From: CAJQND01 sp051010095
Lineage (GTDB): Bacteria; Pseudomonadota; Alphaproteobacteria; Rhizobiales; CAJQND01
Length of the DNA: 22,782 nucleotides
Direction of reading: 5' to 3'
Assembly (NCBI GenBank): GCA_051010095.1
Contig: JBPCVX010000030.1
Coordinates: 1-22,782, forward strand
Position 1 is the first letter of the stretch. Every line of letters begins with the position of its first letter. Below are positions 1 to 7,452 of the stretch, piece after piece. A program made the translations under genes and the position numbers. A model generated the notes under the pieces. It saw only the letters and a list, made by a program, of their open reading frames with translations, ran no database searches and was not told the origin of the DNA.

Positions 1-212
1 CAATCAAGGAGCTGCTCGATACGCGCGTGCGGCCCGCCGTTGCACAAGATGGTGGCGACATTACCTTTTATGGATATCGCGATGGCATCGTTCACTTGCG
101 CATGCAAGGCGCATGCGCCGGTTGCCCGTCTTCCACAGCAACTCTCAAGCAAGGCATTGAAAACCTGCTGCGCCATTTCATTCCAGAAGTTAGCGAAGTG
201 CGCCCGGTCTGA
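1..212 (+). CDS. NifU/Nfu-family Fe-S cluster carrier, C-terminal part (5' truncated)
   Basis: This is the last ~69 codons of a gene entering from the left edge. The reading frame starts at base 3 and ends with TGA at 210-212. The fragment is a NifU C-terminal (Nfu) domain. It has the typical opening IKELLDTRVRPAVAQDGGDI, then the cluster-binding CxxC motif in GACAGCPSS, and a short tail after the helix GIENLLRHFIPE. Nfu proteins carry a [4Fe-4S] cluster, bound by this CxxC across a dimer, and pass it to apo-enzymes in the cytoplasm. Alphaproteobacterial members usually have an Nfu_N domain in front, which would lie outside the window, so the exact subtype (NfuA-like or other) cannot be settled. 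A probable terminator follows about 25 nt downstream. The family assignment is firm. Confidence 0.9.
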   Translation, partial: IKELLDTRVRPAVAQDGGDITFYGYRDGIVHLRMQGACAGCPSSTATLKQGIENLLRHFIPEVSEVRPV

Positions 213-237
213 AGTAAGCGCAAAATTGAAATTTTTG

Positions 238-266
238 AAAAGCGGTGCTTGAGTGTGCCGTTTTTT
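238..266 (+). terminator. Probable Rho-independent terminator of the Nfu gene
   Basis: AAAAGCGGTGC and GTGCCGTTTT can pair, with several G-U wobbles, around a TTGAGT loop, and a run of six T (261-266) follows. It lies 25 nt after the Nfu stop codon. The wobble pairs lower the predicted stability, so this is a moderate call. Confidence 0.5.
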
Positions 267-298
267 GTTTTGTGCAGCATTATTTTAGCGAAGAGCGT

Positions 299-326
299 AA
301 TGCCGACATTCCAAGTGTTCGGCATT
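299..326. repeat. Inverted repeat (hairpin) in the leader between Nfu and the ABC importer
   Basis: AATGCCGA (299-306) and TCGGCATT (319-326) are perfect complements, giving an 8-bp stem with a 12-nt centre in which CA and TG can extend the pairing past a one-base bulge. No strong T tract follows (ATTCTT). It could be a second, weaker terminator for the Nfu transcript or a protein-binding palindrome upstream of the transporter operon; sequence alone does not decide. Confidence 0.45.
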
Positions 327-442
327 ATTCTTGCAGTGTGCAATAATCTGTTGCTCAATAAAAATAATGAATTAGGTTAGGTTGCGATAATCACGTAAAG
401 AGCGCATCAAACTGCGCCATGCAATCCAGAGGGAGGGATCTA
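327..442 (+). promoter_or_regulatory. Upstream region of the ABC importer operon, candidate -10 box and decisive RBS
   Basis: This AT-rich stretch must hold the promoter of the importer operon. The best -10-like hexamer is GATAAT (386-391, five of six matches to TATAAT), but no good -35 box sits at the right distance, so the promoter is tentative. The GGGAGGG at 431-437 is a very strong Shine-Dalgarno 5 nt before the ATG at 443. It fixes that start over the earlier in-frame ATG at 419, whose product would be translated through the SD. Confidence 0.4.
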
Positions 443-1399
443 ATGTTAAAGAAACTACTTGTTACTGCAGTTGCTGCAACCGCGCTGTCGGTCACGGCCG
501 CATTTGGCGCCGAAATGGGTGCCAAAGATGAAACCATCAAACTTGCAGTCAACGAATGGACTGGCCAGCACATTTCAACCCACATTGCCGGTGAAACCTT
601 AAAAAAGGCGGGCTACAACGTTGAATACGTAACCGCAGGTTATGATAGTCAGTTTACAGCGATTGCCGACGGTGAGCTGCATGGCACCATGGAAGTGTGG
701 AGCTCCAACGCACCTGATCTTTGGAAGAAAATGTCGGAAGCGGGCAAAGTCGTTGATATTGGCGATACCGGCTTGGATGCACGCGAAGGATTAGTTTATC
801 CCGTGCATGTGAAAGAAATGTGCCCGGGCCTGCCAAAATGGGAAGCCTTGAAAGAATGCGCTGCCAAATTTGCCACTGCGGAAACCCTTCCGCAAGGCCG
901 CTTGATCGACTATCCAGCCGACTGGGGCACACCAGGTGCTGATCGCCTGAAAGGTCTTAACCTGCCGTTTAAAGCAGTCCCTGCTGGTTCTGAAGGCGCA
1001 CTTATTTCTGAACTCAAGGCATCTGTGACCAAGAAGACACCATTGCTGATCGTCTTCTGGCAGCCGCACTGGGCATTGTCCAAATACGAAACAGAATGGG
1101 TTGAATTGCCAAAGGCAGAAGACGATTGCTTTAAAGACCCCAAATGGGGCGTGAACCCTGAAGCTGTGAACGATTGTGATTTCGCACCAGCGCGTGTGTT
1201 CAAGGTTGTTTGGACAGGCTTTGAGAAAAAATGGCCTGCCGCACACACAATCCTGAAAAATGTTTCCATTCCAACAGCTGACCAGCAAAACATGATGGCA
1301 GCAATCGACCAGGAAGGTGGCAAGCTTGAAAAAGTGGTCGCTGAGTGGATGGATAAGAATGAAGATAAATGGAAAGGCTGGGTCGCAGCCACCAATTAG
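443..1399 (+). CDS. Periplasmic substrate-binding protein of a quaternary-amine (betaine/TMAO-type) ABC importer
   Basis: This 318-aa OpuAC/ProX-type binding protein captures a small quaternary or tertiary amine in the periplasm and delivers it to the membrane permease encoded two genes downstream. Residues 1 to about 23 form a Sec signal peptide (MLKK, a hydrophobic core, then an Ala-rich cleavage zone). The mature part keeps family landmarks: NEWTGQ (W39), MEVWSSN (W86), a DAREGL loop (E115), PADWGTPG (W161) and VFWQPHW (W206). These Trp residues are candidates for the aromatic cage that holds a methylated ammonium group. Two Cys pairs (C127/C139 and C229/C245) may form disulfides. The start at 443 is chosen on its strong RBS. 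From memory, the marine TMAO-binding protein TmoX has a Glu and Trp residues at similar spacing, so TMAO, betaine or choline are all possible ligands. Family firm, ligand inferred. Confidence 0.92.
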   Translation: MLKKLLVTAVAATALSVTAAFGAEMGAKDETIKLAVNEWTGQHISTHIAGETLKKAGYNVEYVTAGYDSQFTAIADGELHGTMEVWSSNAPDLWKKMSEAGKVVDIGDTGLDAREGLVYPVHVKEMCPGLPKWEALKECAAKFATAETLPQGRLIDYPADWGTPGADRLKGLNLPFKAVPAGSEGALISELKASVTKKTPLLIVFWQPHWALSKYETEWVELPKAEDDCFKDPKWGVNPEAVNDCDFAPARVFKVVWTGFEKKWPAAHTILKNVSIPTADQQNMMAAIDQEGGKLEKVVAEWMDKNEDKWKGWVAATN

Positions 1400-1419
1400 T
1401 TCCGTTTGAATGAGATGAG

Positions 1420-1455
1420 CGCGCGTTTGGAAAAATATCCCAAGCGCGCGTTTTT
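1420..1455 (+). terminator. Terminator-like hairpin between the binding-protein and ATPase genes
   Basis: CGCGCGTTTGG (1420-1430) pairs with CCAAGCGCGCG (1440-1450) as an 11-bp stem with one G-U pair, around a 9-nt A-rich loop, and TTTTT (1451-1455) follows. This is a textbook intrinsic terminator shape 20 nt after the binding-protein stop. Because the ATPase and permease genes follow at once, it probably acts as a partial terminator or 3' stabiliser that keeps the binding protein in excess over the membrane complex. Confidence 0.8.
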
Positions 1456-1491
1456 CGTTGCTATCATAGCGCACATGCAATGGGGGGAAAC

Positions 1492-2556
1492 ATGAACGCA
1501 GGTTCTGATATTGCACTGGAATGCAGCGGTCTTTGGCGGGTCTTTGGGGAAAGCCCACAGCACAAATTGCCAGCAGGTGACTTGCCGACGGGGAGTGAAG
1601 CCATACAGCTGGCGGACAATATCCGCTCAAGCGGTGGCATTGTTGCCTGTGGCGATATCAATCTTGAAATCAAGCAAGGTGAGTTTTTCGTACTGATGGG
1701 CCTTTCTGGTTCAGGCAAATCCACTTTAATGCGTTGCATGTCGCGTCTCACTGAACCAAGCGCCGGTGATCTTAAAGTAGATGGTGCAGACTTCCTCAAT
1801 ATTTCTGAAAAACAGCTTATGGAAATACGCCGCAAGAAAATGGGCATGGTATTCCAGCATTTCGGCCTATTTCCCCATATGAACGTTTTGGAAAACGTCG
1901 CCTTTCCGCTGCGCGTGCAGGGCATCTCCGATGAAGACCGGCAGGCCAAAGCAATGGAGATGATCGAACTGGTGGGCCTTGAAGGCCGCGAAAGTGCATT
2001 TCCTCATCAACTCTCAGGCGGCCAGAAGCAACGCGTCGGCATCGCGCGCAGTCTGGCGGTTGACCCCGAGCTTTGGTTTCTGGACGAACCCTTCAGCGCA
2101 CTTGATCCGTTGATCCGCTGGCAAATGCAGTCAGAGCTGTTGCGTCTGCAAACAATGTTTCACAAAACCATTATTTTCGTTACCCATGACTTTATGGAAG
2201 CTGTGCGTCTGGCCGACCGTATCGCCATTATGAAAGACGGCTTAATCGTTCAGGTGGGCACGCCAGAGGATATTGTCCTCAACCCAGCGACTGATTACGT
2301 GGCCGAGTTTGTGAAAGAAGCCCCGCGCACCAAAATCATCAAAGTTGAACAATTGATGGAACCCGTTTCAGAAGAGCAGAAAAAAGGCGCCTCAACCGAA
2401 GCGCTCAGCCCCGATATGACCCTGGAAGATGCGCTGAGCTGGGCTGCTGAACGTGGGGGCGCGCTTTCCTGCGCGGATGAAGAGGGCAATCTCATAGGTA
2501 CCATCACCCCTGAACGCCTTGCATCCGCTTTGAGCGGTGAGAGCCATGGCAAGTGA
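1492..2556 (+). CDS. ProV-type ATP-binding subunit of the quaternary-amine ABC importer
   Basis: This 354-aa cytoplasmic ATPase powers the importer. The nucleotide-binding domain shows Walker A GLSGSGKST (residues 70-78), the Q-loop region around FQHFGLFPHM (121-130), the signature LSGGQKQR (174-181), Walker B FLDEPFSALD (196-205) and the H-loop His in FVTHD (H232). The long spacer between the first strand and Walker A (about residues 20-50) is typical of ProV/OpuAA proteins. After the NBD, only one short degenerate CBS-like segment (about 305-350, ending GNLIGTITPERL) is present instead of the usual CBS pair, so ionic-strength gating may be weak or absent. The ATG at 1492 follows the SD GGGGGGAA at 3 nt; an in-frame ATG at 1480 lies before the SD and is rejected. 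The gene overlaps the permease gene by 11 nt. Confidence 0.93.
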   Translation: MNAGSDIALECSGLWRVFGESPQHKLPAGDLPTGSEAIQLADNIRSSGGIVACGDINLEIKQGEFFVLMGLSGSGKSTLMRCMSRLTEPSAGDLKVDGADFLNISEKQLMEIRRKKMGMVFQHFGLFPHMNVLENVAFPLRVQGISDEDRQAKAMEMIELVGLEGRESAFPHQLSGGQKQRVGIARSLAVDPELWFLDEPFSALDPLIRWQMQSELLRLQTMFHKTIIFVTHDFMEAVRLADRIAIMKDGLIVQVGTPEDIVLNPATDYVAEFVKEAPRTKIIKVEQLMEPVSEEQKKGASTEALSPDMTLEDALSWAAERGGALSCADEEGNLIGTITPERLASALSGESHGK

Positions 2557-4639
2557 TCTTGCAAACACGTCGTCACTGGGCACCAACGCGCGTGTTCCAC
2601 AAGATGCCTGGGCCTGGCTGGCGATCACGGCGCTCGCGCTGGTTTGTGCTGCGCATTTGCCAAGCCTAGCATGGCTTGCGAAGTTCCCTGCCGAATGGGC
2701 CATTCCTGTTGCTGACTGGATTAATTTTGTTTCCGACCGTTTCGTGGAATTAGTAAAACCAGTCAGCCGCTTTGTTGCAAAATTGTTGGAATTCCCCATG
2801 AAAGCCTTGCGCGAGGTTCTCAACTGGGTGCCGTGGCCTGTTACGGTGCTCGCGGTTGTGTGTTTCGCCTACCGTGCCCAGAGCGCCATGCTTGCTGTTG
2901 TTTGTTTGGGCGCATGCCTTTATGTGGCGCTTTCTGGGTATTGGGAGCAGGCCATGAACACCATGGCGCTGGTAGGAATTGCTGTTCCTCTGTCGCTGAT
3001 GCTGGGGCTTGGTATTGGTATCTACGCAGACCGCTCGAAAACCGGAAAGCGTATCGTCCCGCCTATTCTGGATTTGATGCAGACCATCCCAACCTTTGCC
3101 TACCTCATTCCGTTGCTCGCACTGTTTGGATTTGGGCCCGTTGTGGGGCTTATTGCAAGCGCTGTATATGCTTGCCCACCCATGGTGCGCAATGTTGCGC
3201 TGGGTTTGCAATTGGTGCCATCAGAAATTCGCGAGGCAGCTCGTATGAGCGGCTGTTCATCGGTTCAACAATTATTGTGGGTCGAGATCCCCGCTGCCAT
3301 GGGACAAATAAAGGTCGGCATTAATCAAACCATTATGGCGGCACTTTCAATGGTCATCATCGCGGCCGTTATTGGCGGCTTCAACGATATCGGTTGGGAA
3401 GTGCTCTCCACCATGCGCAAGGCGCGGTTCGGCGACAGCTTGATGGCAGGCGCCGTGATTGTTTTCATCGCTATTATAATGGACCGGATTTCCGCAGCTT
3501 ACGCCAATCGCGACACGCTAAGCGTTCCCGACGAAAACAAACATCGCATTTATATCGTGGCTGCTGGTCTTGTGGCCTTGCTCATCATCCTCAAAGCAAC
3601 AAAGATGGGCGCTGCCATCGAAGATCCCGCCTGGTCGAAAGCACTGGCCGATTGGCTGAACACCCGGCTTGACGGCGTGGTTGCCACTTATGGCGATTTG
3701 CTAACATCGATAAAGAACACGTTCTTCTTCTATTACCTCTTGCCGCTTCGTGTTGGATTCTCACAATCAATCTTACCTTTCACTTGGGGGTTTGATTTTA
3801 CACCCGCCATGCGCATTTCTTATGGCGTTGCTTGTGCGCTCTTGGCCCTTGCTGCAGCCTATCGCGGGAATTGGCGGGCAGGTGTTGGCGTTGCCGGAAT
3901 TGCATACCTGCTCTATCTGGGCACAACGGGTGTTCCCTGGAGTGTTGCGATAGCATCGCTAACATTGATGGCCTATATGGCGGGTGGCAGAAAGACGGCC
4001 ATTTTTGTACTTTGCGCGTTGGCATTCATTCTGCTCACCGGCATGTGGGAGCGCGCCATGCTGTCGGTCTATCTGTGCAGTGCCGCAGCAATTCTGTCTT
4101 TCCTCATCGGTGGCTCGCTTGGGGTGTGGGCGGCATCAAGCGACACGGTGTCAGCCATCATGCGCCCCATATGCGATACCTTTCAAACCATTCCGCTGTT
4201 CGTTTTTCTCATCCCGGTCTTAATGTTCTTCCAGGTTGGCGAGTTCACTGCATTGCTTGCAATTATCGCATATGCCTTTGTTCCTGCGGTGCGCTATACC
4301 GAAAATGGTCTGCGGCAAGTTCCTCCGCAATTGCTCGAAGTCGCGGTTGAACAAGGCTGCACGCCTTCGCAGATTTTCTGGCAGGTGAAATTGCCGCTGG
4401 CCATGCCGTCCATCATGGTCGGCTTGAACCAAACCATCATGTACGCATTCGCCATGTTGGTGATCGCCGCACTGGTGGGAACCACTGGGCTGGGCCAGCA
4501 AATCTATCAATCGTTGAGTGCAGCAAATACCGGTACCGGTATGGTTTCCGGCCTCTCCATGGCCTTGCTTGCCATGTGTGCAGACCGCATTATGCAAGCC
4601 TGGGCCGCCCGGAAGTTTGCAGGCCTGGATACACCCTAG
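2546..4639 (+). CDS. Double-length permease with two BPD_transp_1 domains of the quaternary-amine ABC importer
   Basis: This 697-aa inner-membrane protein forms the transport channel. It contains two complete ProW-like permease cores in tandem: roughly residues 137-320, with QTIPTFAYLIP, an EAA loop EIREAARMSGC...EIPAA and VGINQTIM; and roughly 490-690, with QTIPLFVFLIP, the EAA-like LLEVAVEQGC...KLPLA and VGLNQTIM. Additional hydrophobic segments precede each core. ProW and OpuAB are normally single-core proteins of 280-400 aa that dimerise, so here one chain could supply both halves of the channel. The two EAA loops differ, which suggests fixed, asymmetric docking of the two ATPases. The ATG at 2546 is preferred over a GTG at 2537. 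The gene overlaps the ATPase gene and is followed 11 nt later by the racemase-like gene. Confidence 0.9.
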   Translation: MASDLANTSSLGTNARVPQDAWAWLAITALALVCAAHLPSLAWLAKFPAEWAIPVADWINFVSDRFVELVKPVSRFVAKLLEFPMKALREVLNWVPWPVTVLAVVCFAYRAQSAMLAVVCLGACLYVALSGYWEQAMNTMALVGIAVPLSLMLGLGIGIYADRSKTGKRIVPPILDLMQTIPTFAYLIPLLALFGFGPVVGLIASAVYACPPMVRNVALGLQLVPSEIREAARMSGCSSVQQLLWVEIPAAMGQIKVGINQTIMAALSMVIIAAVIGGFNDIGWEVLSTMRKARFGDSLMAGAVIVFIAIIMDRISAAYANRDTLSVPDENKHRIYIVAAGLVALLIILKATKMGAAIEDPAWSKALADWLNTRLDGVVATYGDLLTSIKNTFFFYYLLPLRVGFSQSILPFTWGFDFTPAMRISYGVACALLALAAAYRGNWRAGVGVAGIAYLLYLGTTGVPWSVAIASLTLMAYMAGGRKTAIFVLCALAFILLTGMWERAMLSVYLCSAAAILSFLIGGSLGVWAASSDTVSAIMRPICDTFQTIPLFVFLIPVLMFFQVGEFTALLAIIAYAFVPAVRYTENGLRQVPPQLLEVAVEQGCTPSQIFWQVKLPLAMPSIMVGLNQTIMYAFAMLVIAALVGTTGLGQQIYQSLSAANTGTGMVSGLSMALLAMCADRIMQAWAARKFAGLDTP

Positions 4640-4650
4640 GACGATGTATC

Positions 4651-5424
4651 ATGAGACTCTGTTACCAAAGTTATGTGGATTACGAGAATGGCAAATCATA
4701 TTGGGATGCACTGCAGCCGCATCTCAACAGCGTTGTCGATGAAGGCACTTCGATAGATATCATTGGGATCACACCATTTGATTCTTACGCCCACCCGTTG
4801 GTCGAGTTTCGCTGCGCACGGGAAATGATTTGCAATGCGGTGCAGGCCGAACGCGACGGCTATGATGCTTTCATCATCGGGCACTTTCAGGATGCCGGGC
4901 TTTATGAAGCCCGCTCTGTCGTCGATATTCCGGTGATCGCGCTGGGTGAGTCTTCGATGCTTTATTCCTGCCAGCTCGGACAGCAGTTGGGCATCGTCAC
5001 CATCAACCCTAAATTCATTCCTTGGTTTCACCACCAACTTGGCAAGTATGGCCTAAAAGAGCGTGTTACCGGCGTGCACGCCATGAGCTTCGAACCCGGC
5101 CAAATACTGGGTGCTTATGGCAGCGAGGCAGATGCGCTTAAAGTTAAGGCATTGTTTGATGAACAAGCTGAACCTCTGGTGGAACAAGGGGTCGATGTGC
5201 TTATTCCCGGTGGCGGCATCCCAATGGTGCTGTTTTCACAATTTCACAATCACAATGTTGGCGGCGCACCGGTGATCAACGGCATTCCCATTGCAGTAAA
5301 AATGGCTGAAATGGCCGTTAAACTGCGTGAAAAGACAGGCCTTGGAGTAAGCCGAACATCTGATTATGCCAAGGCACCAGACCACATTATTGAGGAATTC
5401 ATGACCCATCCCAAGGGTCTCTAA
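4651..5424 (+). CDS. Asp/Glu/hydantoin-racemase-superfamily protein lacking both catalytic cysteines
   Basis: This 257-aa protein has the Asp/Glu/hydantoin racemase fold. The frame is open further upstream, but the ATG at 4651, with AGGA at 4638-4641, starts the domain (MRLCYQSY) right after the permease gene, so the two are probably cotranscribed. Enzymes of this superfamily use two facing Cys residues for proton transfer or isomerisation. In hydantoin racemases the first lies in a C-F-x-D-P-G-L motif; here the matching segment is GHFQDAGL, with H78 at the Cys position. The second lies in a G-C-A-G-M motif; here it is IPGGGIPM, with Gly187 or a neighbour in place of Cys. The other cysteines (C4, C55, C61, C107) fall outside these motifs. 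The protein is therefore unlikely to be a classical racemase. A lyase, isomerase or ligand-binding role is possible; function unassigned. Confidence 0.85.
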   Translation: MRLCYQSYVDYENGKSYWDALQPHLNSVVDEGTSIDIIGITPFDSYAHPLVEFRCAREMICNAVQAERDGYDAFIIGHFQDAGLYEARSVVDIPVIALGESSMLYSCQLGQQLGIVTINPKFIPWFHHQLGKYGLKERVTGVHAMSFEPGQILGAYGSEADALKVKALFDEQAEPLVEQGVDVLIPGGGIPMVLFSQFHNHNVGGAPVINGIPIAVKMAEMAVKLREKTGLGVSRTSDYAKAPDHIIEEFMTHPKGL

Positions 5425-5426
5425 AT

Positions 5427-6209
5427 TCAGTTTTCAACCAGCGCTAAAACCCGCAACGGACTTCCAGACCCGTGTTTGATTTTGAGCGGTGGGCAGACAA
5501 GCACCGCGCCAGTGGGTGGTAGCTGATCCAGATTTGCCAGGCACTGCAAGCCGTACCGCCCCGCGCCGTGAAGCAGGTAGTGTGCTGGATACGGTGGCGA
5601 CAGATGTGCCGCCTGCCCAGCGTCAGTACCTACTGTTTCGGTGCCGAATCCAATGATGTTGCGTTCCTCAATTAGAAACTTTATTGCCGCAAGATCGGGT
5701 CCCGGTGTATGTGCGCCATCATCAAGCATGTTCAAATATGCAGCACCTGAGCGCTTCGACCAATCGGTACGCATGAGCACCCAATAGCCGGGTGGAATTT
5801 CGCCATGTGCGCGTTCCCACGCCAGAATATCGTCTGTTTGCATCAGAAAATCATCGTCGTCTGCCGTCTGCGCGGAACAATCAATTACGCACACACCACG
5901 CACAAAGGCCTCAACCGGTATGCTATCGACAGTTGCGCGCGGTAAATCCTTGCCCGACACCCAATGCACCGGGGCATCAAAATGGGTGCCCGTGTGTTCA
6001 CCACAAGTGAAGTTGCGCCAATACCAGGCGGGGCCCCGCTCATCATAGCGCGAGACTTCTTCCACCCTGAACCGCGCGCACTGGCCAAATTCTGGTGGGA
6101 GAACAATCACCGGAAAATCTGGGTCCAGGGTGTGGGTGAGGTCAACAACGCGAATGTCTTCCCCGGCAAGACCAGATGCAAGCGCTTCAAGTTTCGACAT
6201 GTCAGGCAT
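5427..6209 (-). CDS. Cyclase-family metal-dependent hydrolase (kynurenine formamidase/isatin hydrolase family)
   Basis: This 260-aa protein belongs to the cyclase family (PF04199), which hydrolyses amides or lactams such as N-formylkynurenine and isatin using Mn or Zn. The metal-binding signature HTGTHFDAPVH is intact, with H72, H76, D78 and H82. The downstream family segment around IIGFGTETVGTDAG is also present. It is the last gene of the long minus-strand operon. Its ATG at 6209 overlaps the TGA of the preceding gene within ATGCCTGA; a second ATG three codons in (6200) is also possible. The stop lies 2 nt from the stop of the convergent racemase-like gene. The neighbouring IOR enzyme makes an aryl or indole-derived amide substrate attractive, but the exact substrate cannot be inferred. 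Confidence 0.88.
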   Translation of the reverse strand: MPDMSKLEALASGLAGEDIRVVDLTHTLDPDFPVIVLPPEFGQCARFRVEEVSRYDERGPAWYWRNFTCGEHTGTHFDAPVHWVSGKDLPRATVDSIPVEAFVRGVCVIDCSAQTADDDDFLMQTDDILAWERAHGEIPPGYWVLMRTDWSKRSGAAYLNMLDDGAHTPGPDLAAIKFLIEERNIIGFGTETVGTDAGQAAHLSPPYPAHYLLHGAGRYGLQCLANLDQLPPTGAVLVCPPLKIKHGSGSPLRVLALVEN

Positions 6210-7452
6210 TGGCCTCGCTCATCATTTCACGCTCCAGCAGGCGCGGGTTCTCCCCCCAGCGTTTCGTGACATCTTGCGCAATCGCCCCAACGCTCACTTC
6301 TTCAAGGCCCTGCTGCAATGCGTTCACCATAGCTGCCGCGAGACCTTCAGGCGTTACCTTTGGTGGCGGTAGGGGTTGGCGCCACTCTTCTTCCAATGGC
6401 CCTGTGAACAGGGTAACAACCTTCACGCCATTTCCTGAAAACTCAGCCCGCAGACATTGGGACAATGACAGCGCAGCTGCCTGACTGGCCGAGTTTGATC
6501 CAAACGAAGGCATATTGGAAAGCGCGTAGACCGAGAGAATGTTTACCCACGCCGCCGCACTGTTTACACCATCGCTGCCACGGCCGCGCATAATCGGCCC
6601 AAAAGCCTGCGCCAAACGCAATTGGCCAAAATAATATATCTCCATCTCATCGCGCGCCGTAACGACGCCTTTGCCCGTTATAACCCCGCCCGGGCGCACA
6701 TGTTCTGCTGTATTGATCAGAATATCTGTCTTGCCGCCAATTTCAGCGGCAAGCTCGTTGACGCTATCCGTGTTGGTGAGATCAAGCGGCACGATCTCAA
6801 CACCTTTTATGGCGTTGAGATCATCATCGCCATCACGGCGCCAGGTCTCGCTCATGCCAACAAACACAATTGATGCGCCAGCATCACTCACCGCGCGGGC
6901 AAGAGCACGGCCAGATTGTGTGCGCCCGTCAGTAATCAGCACACGGCGATGTTTCGGATCGCATGTGAGCTCGCGTAGCTTTGCTTCATCGTTCATATGT
7001 TCCGTCTCCTTTTCAGGAAGAGCCATCAACACGCCCTGGCCAGATTTATCCGTGCGCGCAATCATCCGCACGCGGCCAAGGGGCTTAATGTCATCATGAA
7101 TGTGGGCGAGCACCGTTAGGCCGCCATCAAGCTGAACCGTACCGATGCGCCATGGGGTACGCTCGCGAAAATAAGTGTTGGTGCTGGTGCGCACGGTGGA
7201 TTCTGCAAGCAAGACCCCGCCCGGGTTCAAATCTTGCCAACTTAACTCCATAGATAAACAGTTGGGGCAGGTCTCGCGCGGCGGGTAAGTCACGCTTTGG
7301 CACTCATCGCATTTCTGCAGTGCAAATCGCCCCTGTGCCGCAGCTATAGTGAATTCCATTGCCGCACGGCTGCGCGGCATGGGCGGCAAGGTTGGGCTTA
7401 CCGTTCGTCGTTGCGGATTCTTCCTGGGCGGTGGTTTTAGCGCATCAACCAA
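6202..7452 (-). CDS. Fusion of a DUF35 Zn-ribbon/OB-fold domain with a degenerate short-chain dehydrogenase
   Basis: This is a two-domain protein of about 416 aa. The N-terminal third is a DUF35 protein: a zinc ribbon with CDEC and CPNC (C48, C51, C62, C65) followed by an OB fold (about 70-145). DUF35 proteins bind thiolase-like partners and acyl-CoA, and the gene just upstream is such a partner. The C-terminal part (from about 165) is an SDR-type Rossmann domain, but its functional motifs are lost: the Gly-rich TGxxxGxG reads TDGRTQSG, NNAG reads NTAE, and the catalytic YxxxK reads NSASQ (Tyr to Asn, Lys to Gln), while the Ser of NILS remains. It is probably not an active oxidoreductase. Start: the TTG at 7452 follows SD GGAGAG and overlaps the thiolase gene by 8 nt; an ATG at 7500 would give a 56-nt overlap and has no close SD. 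A strong internal RBS lies at the domain junction. Confidence 0.85.
   Translation of the reverse strand: MVDALKPPPRKNPQRRTVSPTLPPMPRSRAAMEFTIAAAQGRFALQKCDECQSVTYPPRETCPNCLSMELSWQDLNPGGVLLAESTVRTSTNTYFRERTPWRIGTVQLDGGLTVLAHIHDDIKPLGRVRMIARTDKSGQGVLMALPEKETEHMNDEAKLRELTCDPKHRRVLITDGRTQSGRALARAVSDAGASIVFVGMSETWRRDGDDDLNAIKGVEIVPLDLTNTDSVNELAAEIGGKTDILINTAEHVRPGGVITGKGVVTARDEMEIYYFGQLRLAQAFGPIMRGRGSDGVNSAAAWVNILSVYALSNMPSFGSNSASQAAALSLSQCLRAEFSGNGVKVVTLFTGPLEEEWRQPLPPPKVTPEGLAAAMVNALQQGLEEVSVGAIAQDVTKRWGENPRLLEREMMSEANA
6994..7013 (-). promoter_or_regulatory. Strong internal Shine-Dalgarno and ATG at the DUF35/SDR junction
   Basis: On the minus strand AAAAGGAG (7013-7006) is followed 9 nt later by an in-frame ATG (6996-6994) that would begin MNDEAKLREL, just before the SDR domain. 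It could produce a separate SDR-domain protein of about 264 aa from the same frame. Alternatively it is the leftover start of a once-separate gene that became fused to the DUF35 gene by loss of a stop codon. Confidence 0.6.

Noticed and set aside
791..1630. A 279-codon open frame on the minus strand across the binding-protein gene
   Set aside because: It is antisense to a clear OpuAC gene, lacks recognisable motifs or an RBS, has Cys/Phe/His-rich composition typical of shadow frames, and runs across the terminator at 1420-1455.
4576..4650. Upstream extension of the racemase-like protein into the permease gene
   Set aside because: The family domain begins at the ATG at 4651, which has its own SD, and the extension only shadows the permease C-terminus.
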